Source: Dyadobacter chenwenxiniae (GTDB lineage: Bacteria; Bacteroidota; Bacteroidia; Cytophagales; Spirosomataceae). From it: a stretch of 64,000 nucleotides of DNA. Below the pieces are notes generated by a model. The model saw only the letters and a list, made by a program, of their open reading frames with translations, had not been told where the DNA came from and searched no databases. The DNA is taken from contig NZ_CP094997.1 of the NCBI RefSeq assembly GCF_022869785.1, forward strand, positions 930,001 through 994,000, read 5' to 3'. Position numbers and translations under genes: made by a program. The first letter of the stretch is position 1. Every line of letters starts with the position of its first letter. This document shows, piece by piece, positions 1 through 8,815 of this stretch.

Positions 1-1
1 G

Positions 2-838
2 CTGATCACATTGGTCAACTATGACGAAAACAAACCTGGCCTGGCTGATGCGGGAAGTCAGTATTTGCTGCATTTTTATAAAATAGCTTTTAAGTTACGG
101 TTCAATGGCAAGGCGAAATACGGACCTGGATCTTATGATTTTCGCGATGGCGGGCTTGCTTTCGTTGGGCCCAATCAGATCGTCCAGCTATCCGATGATT
201 TGGAGGAGCACGAGGGTTATGCATTGTACTTTCATCCCGATCTTTTCTACAAACATCCACTTGCATCCCGCATTCACCGATATGGCTTTTTCGCGTATTC
301 GGTCTCCGAAGCATTGTTTCTCTCCGAGAAAGAGAAGCGTGTAATCAAAGGTGTATTTGAGTCAATAGCGACGGAGCTGGGAACGCACACTGATCATTTC
401 AGCCTGGATGTGCTGGTTTCGCAGATCGAGCTGCTCCTTCATCACTGCAATCGTTTTTACAACCGGCAATTCTTGACTCGCAATGTGGTTCATCACGATC
501 TGATCGATCAGATGAATGCATTTTTAGATGAGCGCTTTGAGAAGAAAGAGGCGCTTGTGAGCGGCTTGCCGACGACCCAGGAAATAGCAGAGGAATTGAA
601 AGTTTCACAGCGATACTTGTCCGACATGCTCAAATCCCTCACCGGTCAGACCACCCAGCAGCATATTCATTTGAAGATGGTTGACAAAGCCAAGGAAATG
701 TTTGGGAATGACCTGCTTACAACGGCCGATGTGGCTTATGCATTAGGCTTTGAGCATCCGCAGTCTTTCAACAAATTATTCAAACAAAAAACCGGCATGT
801 CACCCGCTGCTTTTCGTAAGTTGCTGAATCCGAATTAG
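2..838 (+). CDS. AraC family transcriptional regulator, 5' end cut by the window
   Basis: The reading frame is open from the first bases of the window, so the true start lies upstream. The product aligns by eye with the full-length AraC proteins at 31147 and 44614, where the motif LHPLIS precedes the residues seen here. It has an N-terminal cupin-like sensing half and a C-terminal double HTH (about the last 100 residues) with the recognition-helix region EHPQSFNKLFK. The family binds DNA and usually activates nearby genes. In the two paralogues an SDR gene lies directly upstream, so the same may hold outside this window. The TTG at 11 is only an internal codon. Confidence 0.9.
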   Translation: MITLVNYDENKPGLADAGSQYLLHFYKIAFKLRFNGKAKYGPGSYDFRDGGLAFVGPNQIVQLSDDLEEHEGYALYFHPDLFYKHPLASRIHRYGFFAYSVSEALFLSEKEKRVIKGVFESIATELGTHTDHFSLDVLVSQIELLLHHCNRFYNRQFLTRNVVHHDLIDQMNAFLDERFEKKEALVSGLPTTQEIAEELKVSQRYLSDMLKSLTGQTTQQHIHLKMVDKAKEMFGNDLLTTADVAYALGFEHPQSFNKLFKQKTGMSPAAFRKLLNPN

Positions 839-871
839 GAACTGGCCACTTACAAGATGGATGCTTCCTGC

Positions 872-885
872 TAGGGTTTTCCCTA
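872..885 (+). promoter_or_regulatory. Palindromic operator TAGGG-TTTT-CCCTA
   Basis: This is a perfect inverted repeat with 5-base arms and a 4-base centre, 80 bases before the response regulator start. A near-TAnnTTTG element (TACTTTCG) lies at 936-943. Close relatives of the site occur at 3443 and 9483. Inference: it may be an autoregulatory site for the LuxR-type regulator encoded next door. Confidence 0.55.
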
Positions 886-965
886 AGATTTATAAGATGG
901 GAACTGTTGGATTTACGTTCACGGCTGATTCATCGTACTTTCGATGGATAAATTTATAAATATAA

Positions 966-1613
966 ATGATACGAGTCCTCATCGCGGATGACCATAATGT
1001 CTTTGTTGAAGGCATCGAGTCGCTTATTTCGGGATCACTTGATATTGAAGTGACGGAGCGCTGCTATACGGTGCAGTCAGTTATGGAGCGATTAAGCCAG
1101 ACCGCGATCGACGTCGTGTTACTTGATATTTCTTTTCCCTACATTGAAGACGGCCTCGGCCTTTGTGAATATATTGTCCGTACATACCCGGAAACGAAAG
1201 TGGTAGCACTGACTATGCACGACGATGCCAGTCTCATTAAGCGGGTCGTGAAAAAAGGGGCGAAAGGCTATTTGTTGAAGAATACTACAAAAACGGAGTT
1301 GCTGCAGGCCATCCAGGCGGTTCACCACGAGAAGCAATATTTTAATGAATCGATCACGCAAATTTTGCTGAACGATAGCCCCAAGACCAGAAGGTCGACG
1401 GCCGGCATTGGCGCAAAACCACACCTTAGCCCTCGCGAATCGGAAGTGCTGACCCGCATTGCGCAGGGATTAACTACGCAGCAGATGGCCACTCAGTTAT
1501 TTGTGAGCGCCAAAGCGATCGAATTTCACCGAAGCAGTCTGCTGATGAAGTTCGGTGTTCCTAATACAGCCCTACTGATTAAGACGGCTATGGAGATGCA
1601 AATGATTGATTAA
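966..1613 (+). CDS. NarL/FixJ-type response regulator
   Basis: The 215-residue protein has an N-terminal receiver domain (about 1-120) with the acidic pair in ADDH, the phospho-acceptor aspartate in LLDIS near residue 53 and the conserved lysine in KGYLLKN. A LuxR-type HTH follows (about 150-212), with LSPRESEVL and the helix QMATQLFVSAKAIEFHRS. It is a cytoplasmic transcription factor phosphorylated by a partner kinase. The partner is almost certainly the kinase gene that overlaps its 3' end. The palindrome at 872 is a candidate autoregulatory site. Confidence 0.93.
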   Translation: MIRVLIADDHNVFVEGIESLISGSLDIEVTERCYTVQSVMERLSQTAIDVVLLDISFPYIEDGLGLCEYIVRTYPETKVVALTMHDDASLIKRVVKKGAKGYLLKNTTKTELLQAIQAVHHEKQYFNESITQILLNDSPKTRRSTAGIGAKPHLSPRESEVLTRIAQGLTTQQMATQLFVSAKAIEFHRSSLLMKFGVPNTALLIKTAMEMQMID

Positions 1614-1641
1614 TTCTATTTTGTCATTACTGGTAATGCTC

Positions 1642-3411
1642 ATGAAATGCTGTTCTCTCCGGTCTGTTTGGCGGATCATTTTCCTTTTCGTAATTATCCT
1701 GACCGGCGGGTTTCAATCCGTCGAGGCGGTAACTGACACGACGTCTGTTGATAGTTTACAAAGACAGATTAAGATGTTGGTGCAGGATAAGCTTTACAGT
1801 CAGGCTGCAAAAGCTTACGATTCTTTGGGTAAACTATACCATCGGCAGTATGGATACAATAAATACACGATGGATTCTTACTTAAGTAGCTTGAAATATT
1901 ACAGCCTGATGGGCGACTCACTTGGATATTTTAATCAGTACCTGGTGATAGGGGACTACTACACCCAGGATTACTTCATGCATGCTTACGCTGAACAATA
2001 TCTTAAAAAAGCCCAGCAATATTTTGAGCGAACCCATAACATGCCCAAAGTCATCGAATCTCGATTGGGTTTGCACAATATCGCGCAACATGTAGAACCT
2101 ATGCCGCCCGGTTTGAAAACACACCTGCGTGAAACCGAGCGGCTTAGCGTACAATACAAACAACCCTATTCTCAGGCGTATGCCCTTAGTCTGCTAGCTA
2201 ATACGTACTTACTCTCCAAGCAGCCCGATTCTGCATACTATTTTGCAAGCCGAAGTCTGATTATATCAAATCGATTAAATGTCAATTGGTTAATTGGCCT
2301 GAATCACTTTTACCTGGGCCTGGTTGAGCAGTTTAGACATCATAGTCTGGCGGCTATTGAAGCCTACCAGAAGAGCTACAACTTATCGAAGGCTGAAAAT
2401 AGTCTGGGCATGATGCGGGAATTATCGCGGCACACGGCAGATAGCTATTCACGTATGGGCGACTATAAAAATGCATACGATTGGTCATCAAAAACGCTCG
2501 ATTATACGGTCCAGTTTTACGCATCCGAACAAACAAAAAGTATTCGTTTGCAGGAACTGGATAGTCAGATCAAAACGCTGGCAGTTGAAAAACAACTGGT
2601 GGAAGAAAAAAGTCGCAATCAGAATGTATTGAATTCTGCACTATTTATCGGCTTTATAATCAGTATTATAGGCGTATTTACACTTGCGTATCTAAGACGT
2701 CAGCAAAAATTGATTGACCATCAACACACGGTCATCGCTCAGCAACAGATTCGACAATTGGAGCTTAAATCGCTTCGTGCGATGATCGAAGGTCAAGAAG
2801 GCGAACGCAGTCGGATTGCGCGTGATCTGCACGATGGTCTGGGAATTCAACTTTCGCGAATTAAACTATTCATTGAAGCGCATCAGGAAGAATTGCCTTT
2901 ATCCGTTAAGGAACCCTTGAACCAGTTTCTGGATGAAGCCTGCACCGAAACCCGGCTGATCTCCAACGATCTGCGCCCCTATGCGCTGTCAACTTTCGGC
3001 CTCGTTCCGGCGCTGGAAGACCTGGTGCAAAAACTAAATTTGGTAAACAAAACAAAGCTGATCTTAGACCATTATGGCGAGATGCCACCTTTGGGTGATG
3101 AAGCTGCCGTGATGATCTACCGGGTAGTGCAAGAGTTGCTCAATAACGCGCTGAAACACGCGCACGCCCAGATGGTGACGGTCCAGCTGATGGTCAATGA
3201 AGAAACAACCTTGATTAGTGTAGATGACGATGGCCAGGGGGCTGATTTTGACAATCTGCAATCAAAAGGAAATGGTATCTCCAACATTCAGTCCCGCATT
3301 GCCTACCTCGGCGGGCAGGTCATGTGGCACGGCGAAGCCGGAAAAGGAACATCCGTTATGATTTCGTTGCCCATGCAAAAGTTACAAAAATTGGAAGCGT
3401 TTGTGGCTTGA
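1642..3411 (+). CDS. TPR-containing sensor histidine kinase (HisKA_3 type)
   Basis: The product has a signal peptide or first membrane segment ending near FQSVEA, a periplasmic helical TPR-like region, a transmembrane helix (FIGFIISIIGVFTLAYL) and a coiled coil. The HisKA_3 phospho-acceptor box follows, with ARDLHDGLG. The ATPase domain has the N-box LLNNALKHAHA and the G-boxes DDDGQGADF and GNGISNIQSRI. It would phosphorylate the upstream response regulator. The frame is also open from a TTG at 1606 that overlaps the regulator by 8 bases. I prefer the ATG at 1642 (or 1636) because it gives a normal signal sequence. Confidence 0.9.
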   Translation: MKCCSLRSVWRIIFLFVIILTGGFQSVEAVTDTTSVDSLQRQIKMLVQDKLYSQAAKAYDSLGKLYHRQYGYNKYTMDSYLSSLKYYSLMGDSLGYFNQYLVIGDYYTQDYFMHAYAEQYLKKAQQYFERTHNMPKVIESRLGLHNIAQHVEPMPPGLKTHLRETERLSVQYKQPYSQAYALSLLANTYLLSKQPDSAYYFASRSLIISNRLNVNWLIGLNHFYLGLVEQFRHHSLAAIEAYQKSYNLSKAENSLGMMRELSRHTADSYSRMGDYKNAYDWSSKTLDYTVQFYASEQTKSIRLQELDSQIKTLAVEKQLVEEKSRNQNVLNSALFIGFIISIIGVFTLAYLRRQQKLIDHQHTVIAQQQIRQLELKSLRAMIEGQEGERSRIARDLHDGLGIQLSRIKLFIEAHQEELPLSVKEPLNQFLDEACTETRLISNDLRPYALSTFGLVPALEDLVQKLNLVNKTKLILDHYGEMPPLGDEAAVMIYRVVQELLNNALKHAHAQMVTVQLMVNEETTLISVDDDGQGADFDNLQSKGNGISNIQSRIAYLGGQVMWHGEAGKGTSVMISLPMQKLQKLEAFVA

Positions 3412-3442
3412 CAGTCCAAAAATTGAGTTTTGCTTCTCTATT

Positions 3443-3456
3443 TCGGGTTTTCCCTA
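3443..3456 (+). promoter_or_regulatory. Palindromic site TCGGG-TTTT-CCCTA
   Basis: The GGG-TTTT-CCC core and the flank CCCTAAGTTTTAAAAAA match the site at 9483-9508 almost base for base. It sits only 24 bases before the ATG at 3481. No TAnnTTTG element is visible between site and gene, so it may act on transcription initiating elsewhere or as a leader element. Confidence 0.5.
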
Positions 3457-3480
3457 AGTTTTAAAAAACCTTTTTAATCT

Positions 3481-4131
3481 ATGCGTCCAGTAAGTTTCTT
3501 TCTCTTTATCGTAGCGATTGGTATTTCTATCAGCTTCACCGCCGACACTCCGATTGGTGCTTTCCAACATAGTCAGGACATTGGCAAGCCCAAACTAGCC
3601 GGCTCATCAACTTATAACGAGGTGACCAAGGAATACAGGCTGCGCGGTTCCGGATACAACATTTGGTTTGCACGGGATGAATTTCAGTTTCTGTTCAAAA
3701 AAATAAGTGGCGATTTTACTGTAACTGCCGATTTTGAGTTTGTTGGAACCGGTACAGACCCGCATCGAAAAGTAGGCTGGATGGTTCGAGAATCACTGAC
3801 CGACGATGCCGCGCACATCAGTGCCGTAGCGCATGGCGATGGCTTGACCGTATTTCAGTGGCGAGTCAAAAAAGGCATGGCGATGCGTGATCCGGAAGGC
3901 GAAATTTTTAGTCCGCAAAAGAATATTCAGACAATCCAGGTAGAGCGCAAGGGCAATGCGTATACCATGCGGGTGGCAAAAAAAGGTGAAGCCTTACAGA
4001 CCGTTGGTTCGCATCACATGCCCGACCTACCCACTCCGCTTTTTGTGGGTTTGTATATCTGTTCCCATAATCCGGAAAAAGTAGAAGAAGCAATCGTTAG
4101 AAATGTTCAAATTGTTCAGGCTAAGCCCTGA
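3481..4131 (+). CDS. Secreted DUF1349-like (concanavalin A-fold) protein
   Basis: This 216-residue protein begins with an N-terminal signal peptide (hydrophobic to about residue 20). The rest resembles the DUF1349/laminin-G-like beta-sandwich found in Bacteroidota exported proteins. Typical features are the stretches RGSGYNIWFARDEFQF and VGWMVRESL and a closing block LPTPLFVGLYICSHNP. Such domains usually sit at the cell surface or in the periplasm and may bind carbohydrate, but no catalytic motif is visible. The gene follows the two-component operon by 69 bases and carries the shared palindrome just upstream, so it may be a target of that system. Confidence 0.7.
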   Translation: MRPVSFFLFIVAIGISISFTADTPIGAFQHSQDIGKPKLAGSSTYNEVTKEYRLRGSGYNIWFARDEFQFLFKKISGDFTVTADFEFVGTGTDPHRKVGWMVRESLTDDAAHISAVAHGDGLTVFQWRVKKGMAMRDPEGEIFSPQKNIQTIQVERKGNAYTMRVAKKGEALQTVGSHHMPDLPTPLFVGLYICSHNPEKVEEAIVRNVQIVQAKP

Positions 4132-4186
4132 CCGAATGTTGCCAGGAGATAGTAGGCGGATAATACATTGTTCACATTAGGGGCAT

Positions 4187-4309
4187 TTGCAGGTAACGCC
4201 TCAAACCGTGAATTCCTGGGTGAAAGGGAATAGCAATTTTACAATTGACACGATTGTGTGGATTGACGAGGTTTTGGGGGTTGAGTTGATTGGGGTTAGG
4301 ATGGGGTGA
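4187..4309 (+). pseudogene. 3' fragment of an XRE regulator gene (partial duplicate of 4955-5272)
   Basis: Forty codons plus a stop match the end of the XRE gene at 4955 without any gap. I count about 17 differences in 123 bases, mostly synonymous. The peptide keeps VTPQTV, WVKGNSNFTI and VLGVELIGVR. Homology starts abruptly inside the HTH, so the first two thirds of the gene are missing. Repeat and full copy are in direct orientation, 963 bases apart, with the toxin-antitoxin pair between them. Confidence 0.8.
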
Positions 4310-4325
4310 CTCATCGCGATCCCAA

Positions 4326-4607
4326 CTACTTATCGTCATAATGCCCTTTCGCAGCAATCACAAAGACAGTAACAGTTTGTTCAATGATCTGATAAACAAG
4401 GCGATGCTTCTTATCAATGCGCCGCGACCATAGTCCAGAAAGATTATTTTTAAGTTGCTCAGGCTTGCCGATTCCACTGTAAGGATTTTCACCAAGCTCT
4501 TCGAAAATGCGCTCGATGCGTTTTACGAGTGACTTGCCACCGGATTTATGTAAAAAGGAAAGGTCTTTTTTTGCTCTGTCAGAGAAGGTTACAGAATATC
4601 TGCCCAT
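4326..4607 (-). CDS. yoeB: YoeB/Txe family toxin (mRNA endonuclease)
   Basis: The 93-residue product matches the YoeB/Txe family in length and layout. Visible family features are the N-terminal FSDRAKKDL, the core GIGKPEQLKNNLSGLWSRRI and the C-terminal catalytic tail with HRLVYQI and KGHYDD. YoeB toxins bind the ribosome and cleave mRNA at the A site when the antitoxin is degraded. The gene overlaps the antitoxin gene by 19 bases, typical of co-translated toxin-antitoxin pairs. No truncation is seen, so the module should be active. Confidence 0.92.
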   Translation of the reverse strand: MGRYSVTFSDRAKKDLSFLHKSGGKSLVKRIERIFEELGENPYSGIGKPEQLKNNLSGLWSRRIDKKHRLVYQIIEQTVTVFVIAAKGHYDDK

Positions 4608-4849
4608 ATATTTTTAAGATCGCGAATGGAAGTCACTCTTCCAGCCTTCACGTCCTCAATGCCTTCTTTAATGGCATTTAATACTTGCGGGTCCGAAAAA
4701 AAGACATCAGTTTCAGTACTTTCATCAATTGGCGTGAGTAAAACTGACTTCTTATTCTTTCCCCGGTGAATGATCACCCGTTCTTTCTCTGCAAGATCCA
4801 AATAATCCTTCTGCTTCCCCCGAAATTCCCTGGCTGTTATGATTCTCAT
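4589..4849 (-). CDS. yefM: YefM/Phd family antitoxin
   Basis: This 86-residue protein has the N-terminal Phd/YefM DNA-binding fold (ITAREFRGKQKDYLDLAE, then VIIHRGKNKKSVLL) and a C-terminal toxin-binding tail. It neutralises the YoeB-like toxin encoded downstream and represses its own promoter. Two TGTAC-centred boxes lie directly upstream. Two further, broken copies of the same antitoxin occur at 21962-22123 and 22650-22905, which indicates past spread or duplication of the module. Confidence 0.92.
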   Translation of the reverse strand: MRIITAREFRGKQKDYLDLAEKERVIIHRGKNKKSVLLTPIDESTETDVFFSDPQVLNAIKEGIEDVKAGRVTSIRDLKNIWADIL

Positions 4850-4852
4850 GGG

Positions 4853-4870
4853 TGTACGAATTTGTGTACA
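4853..4870 (-). promoter_or_regulatory. YefM-type operator: two TGTAC boxes 12 bp apart
   Basis: TGTACG (4853-4858) and TGTACA (4865-4870) lie immediately before the antitoxin start, 12 bases apart. The E. coli YefM-YoeB complex recognises paired TGTACA-core palindromes upstream of its operon, so this is the likely autoregulatory operator. The same pair is kept before the relic antitoxin at 22127-22144. Confidence 0.75.
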
Positions 4871-4954
4871 CGAAGATAAGTATTTATTCTGAAAAAGTCG
4901 ATTTGTTTATTGTTTGAAATAATTGAATATTGAAACTAGGAAGACTGATTTTGA

Positions 4955-5272
4955 ATGACTATGCAAACGAGAGAAGATATATTACAAAAATTGGAGTCAG
5001 TCACAGCCACTGAATCCAGCAAATGGAAAGAACGCGCAGCCCGCAAAGCCGAAAATCCGAAAGCACTTGAAAAGTCGAGGATTATTGCGATTAATATCCT
5101 TGCCCAATTGCGCAAACTTGGAATGAGCCAAAAGGATTTGGCGGAGAAGTTGCAAGTAACACCTCAGACTGTAAATACCTGGGTGAAAGGTAATAGCAAT
5201 TTCACGATTGAGACGATTGTGCGGATTGAGGAGGTGTTGGGAGTTGAGTTGATTGGAGTTAGGGTTGGGTGA
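4955..5272 (+). CDS. XRE family HTH regulator
   Basis: The 105-residue protein has a charged N-terminal helix followed by a C-terminal XRE/Cro HTH. In the HTH, MSQKDLAEKL and VTPQTVNTWVKG form the turn and recognition helix. This arrangement is common among antitoxin-like or plasmid-type regulators in Bacteroidota. It is divergent from yefM-yoeB, and its last 41 codons (stop included) are repeated at 4187-4309. Its target is unknown. The ATG at 4955 is chosen; a second in-frame ATG lies two codons later. Confidence 0.8.
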   Translation: MTMQTREDILQKLESVTATESSKWKERAARKAENPKALEKSRIIAINILAQLRKLGMSQKDLAEKLQVTPQTVNTWVKGNSNFTIETIVRIEEVLGVELIGVRVG

Positions 5273-5505
5273 TTTTTAATGCAACATTCAATTATTGTTG
5301 GCAATTCAAGTTCTTCAATGGAAGGAAGTTTCGCTTTCAAATTTTCCGGGATGGATTCAGTCAATGGCAGAATTTTTAAGAACCACTTTGCCAAATGGAT
5401 TTTGAATTAACCAGATCTTGGATGTCGTGCCGAAAACTAGTTACCGTTTAAGCAAATAGCCATATAATGCGTGTTCCATGAGGTAGCAAATACCTATTGA
5501 GAGTG

Positions 5506-8500
5506 CTAGACGTCGATATTCAAATGTCTGGCAAGCTCTAAAATCTCAGGCTTTGATTTTCTATCTATTAATGCTTCTACAAAATGGACTCTTTCTGCCT
5601 CTGAGCCAGATTCTAGTAACCTGGATATACTAGAATGATTTTCACCTAAAATTCGTATGGAAATTTGATTATCAAACAGTTCTGGTGCCAATATAGCTCT
5701 TAGCACATCGTCTGCTCGTTCTAAAAGAACAGAATGCTTGAAAAAACCATCAGCGAAGAAATTGAAAAAATCACTAGTCGAATTTCCGGTATAAATTAGT
5801 TTGTCTCTAACATCCTTGAATATGCCTGCAAGATTTTTGCCAGATGCTTCCATAGAATCGATAAGGAGTCGAAAGCTTGCCAATTCGCTCACATCATTAG
5901 CAGAGATGATGTCCATTAGACGATCTCTAAGTGCAGAGACGGCGTAGGTATTCCACCCTTGATATGTAATCGTCATTAAAATATTAAACTCTCTACCTTG
6001 GAAATTGTTGAAAATGGAAATCCACTCATCTTTTAATATTCTATTGTAATAATCTCTGACTTGATCTATGCTGTTCGACGCCAACTTAGTTTGGCTGCTA
6101 ATAGCAGAGCTAAAATAAAAATGAGAAAGACTTACAGAAATATCTTGATCGATGATAGATTTACTTAATTTGTCTAAAACTTTCAATAACCTCTGAGGCT
6201 CAATGTTATTAGTTATACACAATTCTTCAAATTTATATAGCAACGAAATAACATCAGCTTTCCTGTTAAAAAAACCGCGATTAATTGTGCTGAGTACTAT
6301 CTTGCTATATAAACCCTTAGTTTCGAATTCGAGTGAGTTTAATAGGAGTTTATCAAATTGTACGTAATATTCAATTAGCTCAGAAATTCTATCGGCAAGA
6401 TCTTGATCTTCATCTTGTAATACTGGTTCGAATATTGATTCATAAATATCGCTGAAATCGTTAGTCCTTTGAATCCGCATTGCCATAAGATCTAAATAAA
6501 ATTTTTCGTCCTTCCCGGTGCTGCTGAAAAGACTATATAGTTCTGAGTCTTCAAAAGGGGATTCAATGACATCTTTCTTTACAATTTTTAATATTTGGAA
6601 AAGAGCAGAAACAATATCCTTATATTGCTTATTTGCTTCTATATCGAGTTCCAACTTGCTTACTAAGTTCGGGAAGGAGTATTTGTTCAGGTAATATAAA
6701 TAGTCGAAAGTACTTATGTTACTAATGCTCAACTTTGTAAAATCTAGATTAGTCAAATATAAGTCTATGTCATTAATTGGGCAGTTCAGGTTATACTTCA
6801 AATATTCACCTTTTCTAACATTTATTAGTTCAATGTAAGTTTCTGGTTTAATAGTTTTTGAAGTTAATATTTCATTTATAGTGGTCGGAATTGAGCTTTC
6901 ATTAATTATCTGTGTTAGTTTATCAACAACACCAGTGTAGATAGTTACATCAAAATCCGAATGGTTAATGAGTCTATCAAGAATATTCTTTACAGCGGCT
7001 TTTTTATATCCAATAGATATGTGAGCAACAATTTGCTCTTCATATTCTTTAAATGAGAAATCTTTGTAAGATATGGGGCGTATTTGTAAATATATGTCAT
7101 CCCAAATGCCTTGGATCGTAGATGTGCTAATAGTTTCTTCTTGGTCTAATGTAGTTAATGCAAGAATTGGCCGCTCAAAATCTTCTATCTCTTCAAGTGC
7201 TGGGGAAATTATTTGATTGAACACTGCAGTTTTAGCAATTTCTGCAAGAACGGATGGATTGTTGTTGATCAGGCTATCTCTTAGTTTTTTTCTATAAACG
7301 ATCTCCAAGGAATTATTTGGATCTATTTGATATGCAAGGGCAGTAACGTATCGTTGAAAATCCTCGTCATCACCATATTTATAGGTTAAGCCAGATAAAA
7401 AGGCGGGTGATGTAATTGCTTTTAGAGGGTCTGACAATATATCCTCTTTGTTCAACACGAATAGTGATATATATCTATCTGGTATTTCAGCATAAAGTCT
7501 TTTTAATGACACAACTTCGTTAATAAAAGCGATGATCGATCGCGGAGTTATTGTTTGCTGGAACACATCAAATATTTGTTCGACATTTAAGTATTCTTCT
7601 TCCACGGTATATAACTGCGCCTTTTTCCATTTGTCTTTAAAAAAACCTTTCCAATTTGAAAGTATGGGAAGAGATACTCTGTATACAAGATCGAAGGTTT
7701 TGTCAATATAGTCGTTCGCGAAATTGACTTTTTGACTGTATGATTCTTGAAATGCCAGATGAATATGTTGGCGGTCAAATGGAATCAGCACTTTAATATT
7801 CTTGTAGGATTCTTCCGAGAAGAACACGTGAATTGAAGACCATATACTAAGTATTTGCTTTTTAGGAAGGCGATCTAGATTGTCAAAAATTATTATCAGC
7901 TTCTTATTTTCAAGGTCATTATCAATGTCTTTCATCCAATTTCGAAAGTCTTTTACTGAGGGCTCATTTTCAGAAATTGTTTCGATTTTGGTTTCTTCCT
8001 TCTGTTTGTTAGTGTAGATTTGAAATGTGTCTTGGGTTGCTAGTTTGAAAGATTCTTTTCCTTTTTTATTTGAGAATATATTTATGCACAAATAATATGT
8101 GTAAATAAGCGATACAATAATAATTGGAAAAAATAACAAGACAGCCTTCCAAAAAACTCTTTCAATTCCGAGATAATCCGTAAATGAATCTTTATATGCG
8201 TTTACGGATGGAATATATATTATAGATAGCAATGAGAATATGAATCCCATGCTTAGATAAGGAATATTTGTTGTGGTTGTTTCTTTTTGCTTAGAAAGCA
8301 ATGACTTTAATTTATTTTCCCATTTTTCCTTATTTTTAATTATATTACTTTTTTCATTCGTGATAAAATCCGTTAGCTCTACTAGGATCGCCCGGCGCTG
8401 ATCGTCTTCTTGATGGCCCCAAACATCATAGATAAAAAATTTGTGAGATGTTAGTTTCTTAGCCATTATTTGGACAAGATTACTTTTGCCTGTACCCCAT

Positions 8501-8649
8501 GCTCCTTCAATGCCAATTATTTTAAAACTTTCTTTGCTGATTGCATCGATAAGAACATTGGCAATTTTATCTTGCGACTTTCCCTCAAAAAGATCTTCAC
8601 CGATCGGCTTGTTTTCTAGAAATGTAGGAGCATTTTTTTTCGTGTCCAT
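5506..8649 (-). CDS. KAP family P-loop NTPase, membrane-anchored
   Basis: This 1047-residue protein has a Walker A motif GAWGTGKS near residues 49-56, the KAP-typical segment DVWGHQEDDQRR, and a Walker B segment LIIIFDNLDR near 251-260. Two hydrophobic helices (about 131-149 and 166-190) lie between the Walker motifs, as in classical KAP ATPases. The long C-terminal half is helical with no recognised domain. KAP NTPases include PifA of the F plasmid, which excludes phage T7, so a defence role is plausible but not shown. The gene is visibly AT-richer than its neighbours and sits among toxin-antitoxin and XRE genes, which suggests horizontal transfer. Confidence 0.85.
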   Translation of the reverse strand: MDTKKNAPTFLENKPIGEDLFEGKSQDKIANVLIDAISKESFKIIGIEGAWGTGKSNLVQIMAKKLTSHKFFIYDVWGHQEDDQRRAILVELTDFITNEKSNIIKNKEKWENKLKSLLSKQKETTTTNIPYLSMGFIFSLLSIIYIPSVNAYKDSFTDYLGIERVFWKAVLLFFPIIIVSLIYTYYLCINIFSNKKGKESFKLATQDTFQIYTNKQKEETKIETISENEPSVKDFRNWMKDIDNDLENKKLIIIFDNLDRLPKKQILSIWSSIHVFFSEESYKNIKVLIPFDRQHIHLAFQESYSQKVNFANDYIDKTFDLVYRVSLPILSNWKGFFKDKWKKAQLYTVEEEYLNVEQIFDVFQQTITPRSIIAFINEVVSLKRLYAEIPDRYISLFVLNKEDILSDPLKAITSPAFLSGLTYKYGDDEDFQRYVTALAYQIDPNNSLEIVYRKKLRDSLINNNPSVLAEIAKTAVFNQIISPALEEIEDFERPILALTTLDQEETISTSTIQGIWDDIYLQIRPISYKDFSFKEYEEQIVAHISIGYKKAAVKNILDRLINHSDFDVTIYTGVVDKLTQIINESSIPTTINEILTSKTIKPETYIELINVRKGEYLKYNLNCPINDIDLYLTNLDFTKLSISNISTFDYLYYLNKYSFPNLVSKLELDIEANKQYKDIVSALFQILKIVKKDVIESPFEDSELYSLFSSTGKDEKFYLDLMAMRIQRTNDFSDIYESIFEPVLQDEDQDLADRISELIEYYVQFDKLLLNSLEFETKGLYSKIVLSTINRGFFNRKADVISLLYKFEELCITNNIEPQRLLKVLDKLSKSIIDQDISVSLSHFYFSSAISSQTKLASNSIDQVRDYYNRILKDEWISIFNNFQGREFNILMTITYQGWNTYAVSALRDRLMDIISANDVSELASFRLLIDSMEASGKNLAGIFKDVRDKLIYTGNSTSDFFNFFADGFFKHSVLLERADDVLRAILAPELFDNQISIRILGENHSSISRLLESGSEAERVHFVEALIDRKSKPEILELARHLNIDV

Positions 8650-8815
8650 ATATTGAGGGTTAAGAACTTGGTAAGAATTAATTAGCTGGTTTGTGGGGAG
8701 GCTTTATAGTAAGCACATAGTAGAGGTATTACAATGGCACCTGGATTGATCTTTGATTTACCACAGCCTACTCTTGTAAATTGTCTAGACTGATAATTAG
8801 CGCTCTGACTTTTGT

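Noticed and set aside
5164..5394. Minus-strand frame overlapping the XRE gene end
   Set aside because: Half of it is antisense to the XRE gene and no family feature is seen. The 230-base gap to the KAP gene has no gene I can support.
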